From Candidatus Eisenbacteria bacterium (GTDB lineage Bacteria; Eisenbacteria; RBG-16-71-46): 64,000 nucleotides of DNA. The translations under genes were made by a program, and so were the position numbers. The notes under the pieces were generated by a model. It was given only the letters and a program-made list of their open reading frames with translations, ran no database searches and was not told the origin of the DNA. Every line of letters begins with the position of its first letter. Position 1 is the first letter of the stretch. This document shows, piece by piece, positions 36,452 to 46,580 of the stretch. The stretch is taken from the NCBI GenBank assembly GCA_035712145.1, contig DASTBI010000159.1, positions 1 through 64,000 on the forward strand, written 5' to 3'.

Positions 36452-37720
36452 ATGCGTGCCGAAGGGGTCAACACGCAAAAAGAGCTGAATCCGCTCGCCA
36501 ACGCCGAGCGTCAGTTCGAGGAAGCCGCCGCCCGCCTCAACCTGCCGGCTGGCATCAAGGAGTTCATCAAACGACCGCGGCGCATCACCATCGTGTCGCT
36601 GCCGGTCCAGATGGACGACGGGACCATCCGGATCTTCACGGGATACCGGGTGCAGCACTCGATCATCCGCGGGCCCGCGAAAGGCGGCATCCGTTACCAC
36701 CCCGGCGTCACGCTCGAGGAAGTGGAGGCCCTGGCGGCCTGGATGACCTGGAAGTGCGCGGTGGTCAACATCCCCTTCGGCGGCGGCAAGGGCGGCATCA
36801 TCTGCGACCCCGACAAGCTCTCCAAGACCGAGCTCGAGAAGCTGACGCGGCGTTACGCGGCGGACCTCTCCGATCTCTTCGGCCCCGAGAGCGACGTGCC
36901 TGCGCCCGACGTCAACACCAACGAGCAGGTGATGGCGTGGATCGTGGACACCTACTCCATGCACGAGCGGAAGACCGAGTACGCGGTCGTCACCGGCAAG
37001 CCACTCGAGGTTGGCGGCTCGGCCGGACGCCGCGAAGCCACCGGACGCGGCGTGCTGTTCTGCGTGCGCGAGGCATGCGAGCACCTGAAGATACCCCTGC
37101 GCGGCGCGCGCGTGGCGGTTCAGGGCTTCGGAAATGTCGGCTCGGTCTCCGCCGACCTCATGAACAAGGACGGCGCCAAGATCGTCGCGGTGTCCGACGT
37201 CACCGGGGGCATCCACAACGAAGGCGGGCTCGACATCCCCGCCTTGCTCGCTTACGTGGCCGACCACCGCGGGGTCAAGGGCTTCCCCGGCGGCAAAGCG
37301 CTGTCCACGCCGATCGTCGAGCACGACTGCGACATCCTCGTTCCAGCCGCGCTCGAGAGCGTGATCACGGCCGAGAACGCGGATCGAGTCCTCGCCCGCA
37401 TCGTCGCCGAGGGCGCCAACGGGCCTACCACGCCGGACGCCGATCGGATCCTCCAGAACAAGGGCGTCTTCGTGATCCCCGACATCCTCTGCAACTCGGG
37501 AGGCGTCACGGTCTCGTATTTCGAATGGGTCCAGAACAGAATGGGTCTCTACTGGCCCGAAGCCGAGGTCAACCAGCGCCTCGAGCACACCATGGTCCAG
37601 GCCTTCCGCGACGTGCTGAACAAATCCCTCGAGCACCACGTCGACATGCGGGTGGCGGCCTTCATGGTGGCGATCGAGCGGGTGGTCAAGGTCATCATGC
37701 TGCGCGGCGTCTACGCCTGA
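36452..37720 (+). CDS. gdhA: Glu/Leu/Phe/Val-family dehydrogenase, probably glutamate dehydrogenase
   Basis: This 422-residue enzyme interconverts glutamate and 2-oxoglutarate plus ammonia. It has GPAKGGIRYHP (substrate lysine), the catalytic lysine in PFGGGKGGI, PAPDVNTNEQVMAW and the Rossmann motif GFGNVGS. The length fits hexameric GDH. It is a single-gene unit with its own terminator. Cofactor preference cannot be read reliably. Confidence 0.93.
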   Translation: MRAEGVNTQKELNPLANAERQFEEAAARLNLPAGIKEFIKRPRRITIVSLPVQMDDGTIRIFTGYRVQHSIIRGPAKGGIRYHPGVTLEEVEALAAWMTWKCAVVNIPFGGGKGGIICDPDKLSKTELEKLTRRYAADLSDLFGPESDVPAPDVNTNEQVMAWIVDTYSMHERKTEYAVVTGKPLEVGGSAGRREATGRGVLFCVREACEHLKIPLRGARVAVQGFGNVGSVSADLMNKDGAKIVAVSDVTGGIHNEGGLDIPALLAYVADHRGVKGFPGGKALSTPIVEHDCDILVPAALESVITAENADRVLARIVAEGANGPTTPDADRILQNKGVFVIPDILCNSGGVTVSYFEWVQNRMGLYWPEAEVNQRLEHTMVQAFRDVLNKSLEHHVDMRVAAFMVAIERVVKVIMLRGVYA

Positions 37721-37736
37721 GCGACCGAAGAGCGAA

Positions 37737-37774
37737 ACGGCCCGGCGCCTCGCGGGTGCCGGGCCGTCTTTTTT
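37737..37774 (+). terminator. Intrinsic terminator of gdhA
   Basis: A 13-bp stem (37737-37749 with 37755-37767, one G-U pair) with loop TCGCG is followed by CTTTTTT. It lies 16 bp after the gdhA stop and before the convergent PorV-like gene. Confidence 0.88.
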
Positions 37775-37785
37775 CGATCGCTGAT

Positions 37786-38808
37786 CTAGAAGGCGAGGTT
37801 CAACGAGATGTGGTGGACGTCATCGAAGAACTCGCTGACCTGCTGCCCCGCATAGTCCACCCACAGGTTCGCGCTGCCGAGTCCGACCCGGACGCCGGCC
37901 CCGTAGGTCAGTCCGAACAGATCGTCCTCGTTCCCGCTGTACTTGTAGCCGAGACGCAGCGCGGCGTCCTTGCGGTACATGTACTCCGCCCCGATGCGCC
38001 CGTCGTCCATGGCGTAGCTGTTGTTCTGGTACAGGCCGTGCACCATGACCGAGTTCGCACCCTGCATCAGCGGGTATGACATGCCGAACTGAAAGTTGGA
38101 CGGCAGCTCGAAATGCGCCGAGCCCGAGCCCACGGTGCGCGGCGACGCCTGCGGATCATCGCCCGGGAGGACGATGTTCTGGTCGAAGTCGGCGCCATCG
38201 AACTCCAGACTCGGGCCGAAGTTCTTCATGGCCAGACCCAGCATCAGCCCCTGGAATCCGGTGTCGTACTGGAAGCCGAAGTCGAACGCCACGCCGGACG
38301 CCGTCTCCTGTAGAATTTTCTCGGCCACGTAGTACACGGTGCCGCCGAAGTTCACGCGATCCGTCATCTGCCGGCCGTAGGTCAGTCCGAGCGTCGCGAA
38401 GGTCGGCGAGAACATCTCGCCGGTGCCATCCGGAGCGGTCTCGGACGTGAAGGCAATCTCCCCCACGCTGAACACCTTGGCGCTCAGCCCCACCGTGCCG
38501 ACATTGCCCATCTTCTGCGCGACCCCCACGAAGTTCACGGCCATGTCCGCGATGAACTGCGTGTTGCTGAACATGACCTCAGTGGGTGAGTCGTTGCCCA
38601 CGATCCCGGCGGGGTTGTAGAAGATCGACTCCACGCCGCTCACGGCGCCGAGGTTCGCGCCGCTCATGCCCACGTTGCGGGCACCGATCGGCAATCGGAG
38701 TTCAGGGGCGCCGGACGTGCCGAGCCGGTCGTCCCCGGCCGCGAGGGCCACACCCGATCCAAGAACGAGGATGACCGCGGCCATCCCGAGAATTCGCTGT
38801 GCTCTCAT
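37786..38808 (-). CDS. PorV/PorQ-family outer-membrane protein
   Basis: This 340-residue protein has a signal peptide and the PorV/UPF0164 hallmark just after it, GARNVGMSGANLGAVSG followed by FYNPAG. The rest is beta-strand-rich, ending SLNLAF. PorV proteins help type IX secretion substrates at the outer membrane in Bacteroidota; homologues exist widely in FCB-related phyla. The ATG at 38808 follows an AGGAG site. It is the last gene of the TonB receptor/surface-protein cluster. Confidence 0.85.
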   Translation of the reverse strand: MRAQRILGMAAVILVLGSGVALAAGDDRLGTSGAPELRLPIGARNVGMSGANLGAVSGVESIFYNPAGIVGNDSPTEVMFSNTQFIADMAVNFVGVAQKMGNVGTVGLSAKVFSVGEIAFTSETAPDGTGEMFSPTFATLGLTYGRQMTDRVNFGGTVYYVAEKILQETASGVAFDFGFQYDTGFQGLMLGLAMKNFGPSLEFDGADFDQNIVLPGDDPQASPRTVGSGSAHFELPSNFQFGMSYPLMQGANSVMVHGLYQNNSYAMDDGRIGAEYMYRKDAALRLGYKYSGNEDDLFGLTYGAGVRVGLGSANLWVDYAGQQVSEFFDDVHHISLNLAF

Positions 38809-38863
38809 CGTCAGACTCTCCTCTCGTCGACAAGTCAGGTTCGTCATGGTCGTTCGCCTCATC

Positions 38864-41854
38864 CTAGAAGGTGTTGAGGCGCTCCTTTTCCATGAAGATC
38901 GCGAGCTTGCCGACGTGGGTCCCGATGCCCGGCGCGTCCACGTGGAAGACGTAGATGCCGCTGGCCACCGGAAGCCCGTGGCTGGTCTCGATATCCCAGA
39001 TGAGCTGCGACGAGTTGTCGTTCTTCTCCATCGTCCGGACCAGATCGCCCGCCAGGTTGAAGATGCGGACCGTGCAACGGACCGGAAGGTGCGTGAACTT
39101 GATCTGGCGATTGAACTGGTTCAGCTCGTAGGACGAGTGATTGAAGTAAGGATTGGGGACGGCCTTGATTCGAGTCATCTCGTTCTGGGCAAGCGACGCG
39201 CTGAGCACCGTCGCCGCTTGCATGTTGAACGCGTAGAAGTCGTTCTCCGTCTCGCCGGTCGGGATGCCCGCCGTCGCCGGAATGGGGTCCAGCGAGTAGC
39301 GGATGTTGTCACCGGGATCCGCCGGAATCTGCGCCCCCAGCGCATCGACCGTGGCGTGCGGCCACAGCGCGTACAGGAAATCGAGCTGATCGACCTCGTT
39401 GAGCGCGTCGTCACGCACCGGATCCTGGTAGAACGGCAGCGCCGTGGGCGAATACGCCGACCGCATCGGCCAGATGACCTCACGGTTTCCGAGTGTGGCC
39501 TCGGTCGTATCCGGGTTCCACGCGCCGTTGGCGGTGGGAGCGTTCTCGAGGAAGCCCGCGTTCAGCTGGACGTTCTGGTCGACGTCCCAGATCGTCCAGG
39601 GCACGTCCACGTAGTCCTGGAGCAGGTACTGGCCGCTCGCTCGGACATAGCGGTAGGCCTTCTGCCCCGGCGGCCCCCCGGTGAAGCGGATCTCGAGGTT
39701 CGGGAACTGGCTGCCGTTCGCCACCGGGTCGAGCGCCGAGCCGAACAGGTTGAACGCGTAGTCGGCTCCCCCGTCGAAGAAGTGGAGGCCGATCGCGGCC
39801 ACGCCGTCGTAGGCCGGTGGATTCGGGCCCACGTTCACGTACTGGACGTCGGCCAGCGGGTTGTAGATGGCGCCGAGCACGCGGACTTCGATGCCGTCGA
39901 CGATCGGGAACGCCTCGTCCGCTCCGAAATTCGTCATGTTGTTGAGCACCGTGTCGACCTGGGCGCCCATGGTCCTCACCAGGTACCAGGTCGCGGTTCC
40001 CGTGGCGTCGGGTTTGTACCCGACACGGTAGCTCGCGGTGCGGACCGAATCCTGGTGCACGACGCGGACGGTGACGCTGTCGCGAGTCGGAGGAAGGTTC
40101 GGATCGACCTGGCCGTAGGTTGGGCCGCTGACGATTCGGGCCGAGCTGAAGTCCCTGCCCGCGGGGGGGCTCTGGGGGATCAAGGTCATCACGTTGCGCG
40201 GCGACTCCAGGAACACCGGGGTCTGGCCGATGCCCACGGCATAGGCGGTCACCGCGTAGTAGTACGCCGTCCCACTGTGGAGCGGCCCGCCGCGCACCGC
40301 GTCCGCGGTGAGCGTGATCGAGTAACGAAGCCCGCTGTCGCTGCCCCTCGCCTTGACCCGAGGCAGGATGACGCCGAGATCCGCGTCACACTCGTTGTCG
40401 AGGACGGTGGTGATGCTGTTCGCGATGTCGAACGTCCCCACCGGAGTGAACGGGCCGGCGATCGAAGCTCCCTGATAGACGATGTAGCCCTCGAAGTTGT
40501 AAGGGGCCTCGTCATAGCTCTCCGAACTCGTGTCCCACGAGAGACGAATGGCGCCGTCATCCAGCGTGGATGTGACCACCGGGGGGTTCGGCGGATTGGC
40601 CAGGTCGAAGTTCTGGTCGAACGCCGACTGAGCGATGTCGTCGTCACAGCGCAGCAGGGTCACGCTGGAGAGACGATTCGTCCCTTGCGAGACCACGATG
40701 GCGCAAACCACCTCCTGCGTATCGCCGGGGGCCATCGTGAAGGGTCCCGACGAGAGCATGAGACGGCGATCGTCCGGGCTCGTGTCCAGCCATCCGGTGT
40801 TCGTCACCGGGTCACCCGAGACGAAGAAAGTGGTCGGCGTGCCGGTGACCGGATTGATGATCACGTTGCCATCGGCGTCCAGCCCCTTCATGTAGTTGAA
40901 GGTCTTCGCTGCGGTGTTGGGGTCGGTGCCGTTGATGTACTTGTTGAACGAGCTCATCGGCAGAGGCGCCCCGCCCACTTCCGGACCCTTGAAGAAGTCG
41001 TAGCCGACCGCGGGACTCGCTTCTCCGTATTGACCGTCCGAGTTCGTCGCGTTGTAGACGTACCCGAGGCTGCGTGGCACGTCGGAGCCGACGAGGTCGT
41101 CGAACGCACCGCCGAGATCGGGATCCGACCACTGGGACACGAACATGTTGTTGATCGTGTTCCCGCCCTTGTTGATGAAGATGTACCGCATGAAGATCGT
41201 GTTCCCCAGCGCGCCCACCCGGTTGAAGGCGAACGTGGTCTGCTGGACCTCGATCCCCAGCGGTGAGGTGCTCCCCGCCCGGTTCGTGTGATTGGCCGGA
41301 TCGGCGTCGTTGTAGACCGCCCAGAGCATCTGGTCACCCAGGATGTTCAATGTTCCGTCCGCCTGAACTTCCACGTCCGGAGCGCCGTGGGTCTCGGCTC
41401 CGGCTTCATAGTCCGCCAGCGCCGCGTCACGCTCCGCCGTGGAGGTGTACACACGGTTCAGCTTGTAGACCTTGTACTCGGCCTTGTCCGGATCATCGGG
41501 TGCGGTTCCGACCATCGCTCCCGGCCCGTACTCGTCGGAATATTCGGAGACGGCGAGGCGGGTGGCCCCGCCGACTTCTCCTCCCAGCCAGAGACCCGCC
41601 GCGAAGACCGCCGTCTTGCCGGTCCCCTTGGGGAACTCCAGCCCGGACCCGCCTGTGGCCTTGTCGTAGGCGAACGATCCCGTGTTCGTCACGACCATGG
41701 AGATGTTGTTGACGTCGATCCGCTGGCTGTTGTCGATGATCGTTCCCTTCGCCGGCTTGGCCGTGCGATGGAAACGACTCGCGGCCGTGGATCCAACGGC
41801 TGTCCAACCGATCATCAGCACTGCGACGCACGAAAGGATTCGTGCCGCTCTCAT
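38864..41854 (-). CDS. Large surface protein with C-terminal T9SS/FlgD-like sorting domain
   Basis: This 996-residue protein has a signal peptide, then a long beta-rich region with fibronectin/Ig-like segments (for example SWDTSSESYDEAPYNFEGY). The C-terminal ~100 residues (KAVPNPYFNHS ... VRIFNLAGDLVRTM ... VASGIYVFHV) match the type-A sorting or FlgD-Ig-like module. It probably sits on the cell surface. The ATG at 41854 has a GGGAGG Shine-Dalgarno, and the gene lies between the TonB-dependent receptor and PorV in one transcription unit. Function is unknown. Confidence 0.8.
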   Translation of the reverse strand: MRAARILSCVAVLMIGWTAVGSTAASRFHRTAKPAKGTIIDNSQRIDVNNISMVVTNTGSFAYDKATGGSGLEFPKGTGKTAVFAAGLWLGGEVGGATRLAVSEYSDEYGPGAMVGTAPDDPDKAEYKVYKLNRVYTSTAERDAALADYEAGAETHGAPDVEVQADGTLNILGDQMLWAVYNDADPANHTNRAGSTSPLGIEVQQTTFAFNRVGALGNTIFMRYIFINKGGNTINNMFVSQWSDPDLGGAFDDLVGSDVPRSLGYVYNATNSDGQYGEASPAVGYDFFKGPEVGGAPLPMSSFNKYINGTDPNTAAKTFNYMKGLDADGNVIINPVTGTPTTFFVSGDPVTNTGWLDTSPDDRRLMLSSGPFTMAPGDTQEVVCAIVVSQGTNRLSSVTLLRCDDDIAQSAFDQNFDLANPPNPPVVTSTLDDGAIRLSWDTSSESYDEAPYNFEGYIVYQGASIAGPFTPVGTFDIANSITTVLDNECDADLGVILPRVKARGSDSGLRYSITLTADAVRGGPLHSGTAYYYAVTAYAVGIGQTPVFLESPRNVMTLIPQSPPAGRDFSSARIVSGPTYGQVDPNLPPTRDSVTVRVVHQDSVRTASYRVGYKPDATGTATWYLVRTMGAQVDTVLNNMTNFGADEAFPIVDGIEVRVLGAIYNPLADVQYVNVGPNPPAYDGVAAIGLHFFDGGADYAFNLFGSALDPVANGSQFPNLEIRFTGGPPGQKAYRYVRASGQYLLQDYVDVPWTIWDVDQNVQLNAGFLENAPTANGAWNPDTTEATLGNREVIWPMRSAYSPTALPFYQDPVRDDALNEVDQLDFLYALWPHATVDALGAQIPADPGDNIRYSLDPIPATAGIPTGETENDFYAFNMQAATVLSASLAQNEMTRIKAVPNPYFNHSSYELNQFNRQIKFTHLPVRCTVRIFNLAGDLVRTMEKNDNSSQLIWDIETSHGLPVASGIYVFHVDAPGIGTHVGKLAIFMEKERLNTF

Positions 41855-41891
41855 GAGCTTCCTCCCTGTTTCCACCGTGCGGATCATTGAC

Positions 41892-44732
41892 CTAGAACCC
41901 CACCCGCATGCCGAAGCGGATCGTACGGGGGATGCTGTACAGGTTCTCGTTCTGCAGTGCCATGTTGTATGCCGCATTGGGATCGATGCCTTCATTTTGG
42001 AGAGCCTGCCCCACGGCGCGCCCCTCGGGTGTATTCAAGAACGCCGTGGTGTTCGGAGAGCCCGTGCCCGAGAACACGTTGATCGCGTTGTCGGTGTCGA
42101 ACAGGTTCTGGACCAGCGCATACACCGCCAGGTTGAGACCACGCGTATTGAAGCCCCTGGAAACCTTGAAATCGAGGCTGTTGGTCCACGGCCCGTAACG
42201 CGAGTTCAGCGCGCCTTGGGGCTCCGAAGCCACCGCCGCCAGCGTCACCTCGTCGTAGATGTTGGTCGGCGTGTACGGAGTCCCGCTGGCGATGTTGTAC
42301 AGGACGTTGAAGTTGAAGTTCTCGAGCCAGTTGATCCCGCCCAGCTTCGGCCCTTCGGCCTTGCCGAGCCCGTAGTCGAGGTTGACCGAGATCTTGTGGC
42401 GCTGATCGAAGTCCAGCGGAGCGGTCTGCTTCGGCGGATCGCTCGCGGTCCACGCGACGTTGCGCTGCGTGTTGGACACCGAACCGGTGCCGAACGCCCA
42501 CGACAGGCTATAGGCGACGTTGGCCTGGATGTGGTTGACCCGGCGCAGGGTGAAGGCCATGTCCACGCCCTTCAGGGTCGCGAAGTCCTTGTTGCGATAG
42601 GTCGAGAACTGGTTCGGGAAGCTGGGGACCGCCTCGATCTGAACCAGATCCTTGACGTCCTTGTAGTAGGCCGAGATGTCGAACTTGGCGTAGTCGTTCA
42701 CCTGCTGGCTGATCCCCACCTCATAAGCCGTGGTCTGCTCGGGCTTGAGGTTGGGATTGCCGAACCCGACGAAGTACCCGCCGGTCCGCACCTTGTGCTC
42801 CAGGAAGCGATACGAGACGTAGAGGTCCTGGAGATTTGGCTGCTGGAAGAACTGGCCCCAGTTCGCGTGCAGCACCATCCGGTCGGTGACCGGGAAGCCG
42901 ATCCCGAGGCGCGGGCTGACCCGGCTGTAGGTCTTGTTCTCGACGAGGTCCGGCTCGTCGAGCGTACCGTCATTGCCGAGCGGCAGGTCCTCGTCCGCCA
43001 GGGCGCCGACATCGGTGTTGATGTAGTCGTAGCGGAGCCCGCCGTTCACGACCAGTCCGGCGCGCTCGTACTTGTCCTGGAGGTACACGCTGAAGACCTT
43101 CGGCTTGCGGGGGCCGTCGATGCCCTCGTCGGTCTCCTCCTGACCGTCAGCGGAGTATCCGTAGCGGTCGATATCCACGTCGTTGTTGATGCTGTCGCCC
43201 GAGGCGTCCCAGAAGTTGACCGGGAAGAAGTGGTTGTAGAAACGCAGCGTGTGCTGGTCGTACTCGAATCCTGCCCTGAGCTGATGGAACGCATTCCATT
43301 GGTTGGTGTAGTCGCCTCTCACCGCCCAGTACTGAGACTTGCGCCGCAGATAATCGTCGAACACGTGGCCGGTTCCCCCCGCCCGCTCGGCGGAGGCGCG
43401 CAGCGAATCGGAGAGCGGATCTCCTTGCGGGCCGCTCAACCCCGGCCAGAACCAGCGGATGTCCGAGCGAAGATCAGCCTGAGGGAACTCTCCGTAACCG
43501 TAGATGTTGTCGAAGTAGACGCCGTCGCCGCGCGTGCGCTCTGTTTGATAGAAGTTCGCGCCCACGCTGTAGAACGACTTGGCGTTCAGCGTGTGGTTGA
43601 GGAAGGTGCCGAACGACCGGTTCCGATCCTCGTATCGCGGCGCATGGGCGAGGTTGAAGCGGTAAGTATTGAGGTACTGCTGCCAATCGTCATCCGCCCA
43701 CAACCCGCTCAGCTTGAGGCTGAGCGGCTTGCCGAGAGGGATCGAGAGCTTCCCCTGGTGCGTCCATCCGGCGAGCGCGTTGGACGGCAGCGGTTCGTCG
43801 TAGTTCGCGCGCGGCGAGCGATCTGACTGATAGCGGCGCTGGCCGCTGTAATAGAAGTTACCCCAGTCCTTCCCGGGGAAGATGGGGCCTCCGAGCGTCC
43901 CGTCGTACACGTTGTTGTCGTAGATCTTCGCGCCCAGGAGGTCGTTGCCGTAGCCGCCGAAGTTATCGGTGAGAGCCTCGAGGCTCCCGCTGTACTTGTC
44001 CGTGCCTTCACGGGTGATCACGTTGATCACGCCCGACATCGCGCGCCCGTACTCGGCGTTGAAGCCGCCGTTCTGCACGACGACTTCCTGGATGGCGTTG
44101 TTGCTGATGGCGGTCGTTGCATTACCGGTCAGGGGATCCTGCTGGGAGAACCCGTCGAGGTAGTACGCCGTCTCGTTCGGCCGGCCACCGCGGACGATGA
44201 GCGTCGGTCCGTTCTGGGCCTCGCGGTCGATCTGACGCTGAAAGCTCACGATTCCCGACGACTGAGCCGCCGCCTCCTGGTAGCCGCGCGTGGGCATCCG
44301 CGAGATCTGATCGGAGGAGATGAAGCGAGTCGTGTTGGTGGCGTCCTTCTGGAGGAGCGGGCGCTCGGCCTCGACCCGTACTTCCTCCATCTGGACGGCT
44401 TCGGGCTTCATCTCGATGTTCAGCTCGGTGGTGAAGTCGGGGGTGACCGTCACCTTGTTCGCAATGAACGGCGCGTACCCGAGGATGTTGGCACGGACCA
44501 CGTATTCGCCGCCCAGGACACCAATGATGAAGTACTCACCCTTCTCATCGGAGACAGCGCCGACTCGCTGGGCTTCGATCCGGACGTTGACCCCCGCCAA
44601 AGGCTCTTTCTTCTCGTTCGTGACTTTTCCCACCAGCTTGCCGGTGGTTCCAGCCTGGGTCATCGAGCCGGTCAACACGGATGTGGCGAAGAGCGTCGCC
44701 AACATCACGACCCGGGGAGCTCTGTGGAGCAT
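41892..44732 (-). CDS. TonB-dependent receptor with N-terminal carboxypeptidase-like domain
   Basis: This 946-residue outer-membrane receptor has a signal peptide and a carboxypeptidase regulatory-like beta domain (KLVGKVTNEKKEPLAGVNV). A plug domain follows, with IVRGGRPNETAYYLDG and EYGRAMSGVINVIT. A large barrel ends RFGMRVGF, with a terminal Phe. It resembles SusC/RagA-style and oar-like receptors. The ATG at 44732 is 10 bp from an AGGAG site; the ATG at 44741 is too close to it. It heads a three-gene cluster with the surface protein and PorV. Substrate unknown. Confidence 0.88.
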   Translation of the reverse strand: MLHRAPRVVMLATLFATSVLTGSMTQAGTTGKLVGKVTNEKKEPLAGVNVRIEAQRVGAVSDEKGEYFIIGVLGGEYVVRANILGYAPFIANKVTVTPDFTTELNIEMKPEAVQMEEVRVEAERPLLQKDATNTTRFISSDQISRMPTRGYQEAAAQSSGIVSFQRQIDREAQNGPTLIVRGGRPNETAYYLDGFSQQDPLTGNATTAISNNAIQEVVVQNGGFNAEYGRAMSGVINVITREGTDKYSGSLEALTDNFGGYGNDLLGAKIYDNNVYDGTLGGPIFPGKDWGNFYYSGQRRYQSDRSPRANYDEPLPSNALAGWTHQGKLSIPLGKPLSLKLSGLWADDDWQQYLNTYRFNLAHAPRYEDRNRSFGTFLNHTLNAKSFYSVGANFYQTERTRGDGVYFDNIYGYGEFPQADLRSDIRWFWPGLSGPQGDPLSDSLRASAERAGGTGHVFDDYLRRKSQYWAVRGDYTNQWNAFHQLRAGFEYDQHTLRFYNHFFPVNFWDASGDSINNDVDIDRYGYSADGQEETDEGIDGPRKPKVFSVYLQDKYERAGLVVNGGLRYDYINTDVGALADEDLPLGNDGTLDEPDLVENKTYSRVSPRLGIGFPVTDRMVLHANWGQFFQQPNLQDLYVSYRFLEHKVRTGGYFVGFGNPNLKPEQTTAYEVGISQQVNDYAKFDISAYYKDVKDLVQIEAVPSFPNQFSTYRNKDFATLKGVDMAFTLRRVNHIQANVAYSLSWAFGTGSVSNTQRNVAWTASDPPKQTAPLDFDQRHKISVNLDYGLGKAEGPKLGGINWLENFNFNVLYNIASGTPYTPTNIYDEVTLAAVASEPQGALNSRYGPWTNSLDFKVSRGFNTRGLNLAVYALVQNLFDTDNAINVFSGTGSPNTTAFLNTPEGRAVGQALQNEGIDPNAAYNMALQNENLYSIPRTIRFGMRVGF

Positions 44733-45042
44733 GGACGTCATTCTCCTTTCAAACCGAAAGAAGCGGCACTCGTCTCGAGGACAACGAGAACCCGACACGG
44801 CCATCGGTTGTAGAGGGGGATGTTTGCGGTTGCTGCACACGCCATGATTCTTCCAGCTCTCCTTTCCCCTGTTGCGGTGGGAGGGGAACGCCATCCGTGG
44901 CTTGGAGCGCGTGGGACTGTGCCCACATGCGAGCGACGGTGGACCTTCCGCATTGAAATGTCAACGTCAATTCGGACAGGCGGAGGAGCGCAGACCGCAT
45001 TCAAGACCTTGGAAGGCTGGGACTTGGGGGGCCGGACTCGCC
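44733..45042. other. Upstream region of the TonB-receptor cluster
   Basis: This gene-free stretch must hold the promoter of the receptor cluster. A perfect TTGACA hexamer lies on the minus strand at 44964-44959, beside a second TTGACG, but I see no convincing -10 box at the right distance. Small hairpins (GTGGG/CCCAC, CTCGT/ACGAG) are present. Nothing else is recognisable. Confidence 0.4.
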
Positions 45043-45073
45043 AAAAAAGGGCGCGGGGCAAGGCGCCCCGCGC
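45043..45073 (-). terminator. Intrinsic terminator of the 45.1-46.3 kb barrel gene
   Basis: On the minus strand a 9-bp perfect stem (45073-45065 with 45059-45051) and a 5-nt loop are followed by two C and six T (45048-45043). It separates the barrel gene from the TonB-receptor cluster downstream. Confidence 0.88.
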
Positions 45074-45092
45074 TCCACTTTTTGCTGGCTAT

Positions 45093-46349
45093 CTAGAATG
45101 CGTACGTCGCGGTGACCTTGGGGAACACCGGCGAAGTCGTCGCGCCGCTGATGAAGTTGAACCCATTGTGGGGGAAGGCATCGTTCACGATCGCGTCGAA
45201 CTGGAGCGATCCGATCTTCACGCCCGCGCCCAGCGACATGCTGAACGGAGAGTCGTGGATGGTCAGCGTGGTGGGCGTGCCTTCGTCCTCGAACTCGGTG
45301 GAATGCCACACGCCCTTGTTGGCGCCGAAACGCAGCGTGAGCCAGCTGTTCACGTGGGTCTCGAGCGCCGCGAAGAACTGCGGCATGAACGTCTCGGTGA
45401 TGTTTCCGAGGGCGAATCCCGCGCCGAACAGGTCCACTTCCTGCTCGATCTTGTTCTGGGCGAAGGTGAGGCCGAGGACGAACAGGTCGTTGGACCCGAT
45501 CGTCCAGTTGCCCGCGACGCCCGCCTGCCATCCCGCCAGGCTGTTGTCGAAGCCGAGGGCGCCGGTGGTGGTGGACAGGTCGTACGAGTAGAGCTTGACC
45601 ACCGGGACGACCATCACGTTGGGCTGCCACTGCCACCAGGCGCGAGCCGCGAACTGATAGGCGGTCGAGCCGTCGTTCTCCGTAACCGTCACCCCCGTGG
45701 TGTCCACGACCTCGAACGTGCGGCTCTGCCAATGGAGATTGGCTTCGACGTTCATCGTCGGGCTCATCTCGAACCCAACGCCGACACCCAGGCCCAGCAC
45801 GTTCCGGGCGAGGTTGGGATCGAACTGGGTGAAGTCGAAGGTGAGCTCGCTGATGTTCCCCAGGCCGACCGGGTCATTGTCGAGCTCGACCTGGCCGAAC
45901 GACCGGTTGAGGCGCAAGCCCAGCGCGAAGGTTCCGAATTTCCTGCCCCACATGATGTCGAACTGCTCGCTGGTGTGGAAGTTCGGGTCGCTGGCCAGCG
46001 GGGGCGTGCCCGGAGCCGGGTTGCTGGTCGCGTCGCCCTGGCCGAGCTGCGGCGTGAACTGCCGCATGTGAATCGCCCAGGCGCCCATCCGCCCTTCGAA
46101 CCAATCCCCCATCACCGCGCCCACCGAGCGATCGACGGGAACACCGCCCGTCGCGACGCCCAGCTCGCCGTAAACGAGGTTGCCGACGTTCGAGACGCCG
46201 GACGTGTACGTGAAGATACCCGTGTAATCCTTGATGTAATCGCCCTGGATCGCCATGCCCTCGACGCGGGACGTCTGGGCATGGGCGAGCAGCGGCAGCG
46301 CCAGCATCAGCGCACCAAGGACCAAGATCTTCGCGATTCGACTATGCAT
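45093..46349 (-). CDS. Outer-membrane beta-barrel protein
   Basis: This 418-residue protein has a signal peptide ending AHAQ and then continuous amphipathic strands with aromatic girdles, ending FPKVTATYAF (terminal Phe). It resembles barrel proteins of the porin or long-chain fatty-acid transporter type, but no family motif is certain. The ATG at 46349 follows an AGGAGG site about 10 bp upstream. It has its own promoter with a long leader and its own terminator. Confidence 0.72.
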   Translation of the reverse strand: MHSRIAKILVLGALMLALPLLAHAQTSRVEGMAIQGDYIKDYTGIFTYTSGVSNVGNLVYGELGVATGGVPVDRSVGAVMGDWFEGRMGAWAIHMRQFTPQLGQGDATSNPAPGTPPLASDPNFHTSEQFDIMWGRKFGTFALGLRLNRSFGQVELDNDPVGLGNISELTFDFTQFDPNLARNVLGLGVGVGFEMSPTMNVEANLHWQSRTFEVVDTTGVTVTENDGSTAYQFAARAWWQWQPNVMVVPVVKLYSYDLSTTTGALGFDNSLAGWQAGVAGNWTIGSNDLFVLGLTFAQNKIEQEVDLFGAGFALGNITETFMPQFFAALETHVNSWLTLRFGANKGVWHSTEFEDEGTPTTLTIHDSPFSMSLGAGVKIGSLQFDAIVNDAFPHNGFNFISGATTSPVFPKVTATYAF

Positions 46350-46580
46350 ATGAGACTGCCTCCTAGGGTCAGTAGGCGATTCGATGCCACGTGGGCAGAC
46401 CAATGCTCGCTGGCCTGCGATCGACCGCGCGATCTCTGCCGGTCTCCACCTCCTTTCGAAGCCGGTCTCGAGCGTCTCTTGAGGGCATAGCAAAGGCTCC
46501 ATCACTTCCGTGGGATGGAGCTCCAAGGACAAACCAGGATAGAGCCTCCATGTAGGAGGTCCTGGCGAACGCCCGCCGGC

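Noticed and set aside
38666-43826. Very long plus-strand open frames (866 and 714 codons) antisense to the 996-residue protein and the TonB receptor
   Set aside because: They are rich in Arg, Val, Asp and His with no domain logic, as expected from the complement of GC-rich coding DNA. The minus-strand genes have signal peptides, Shine-Dalgarno sites and family motifs.
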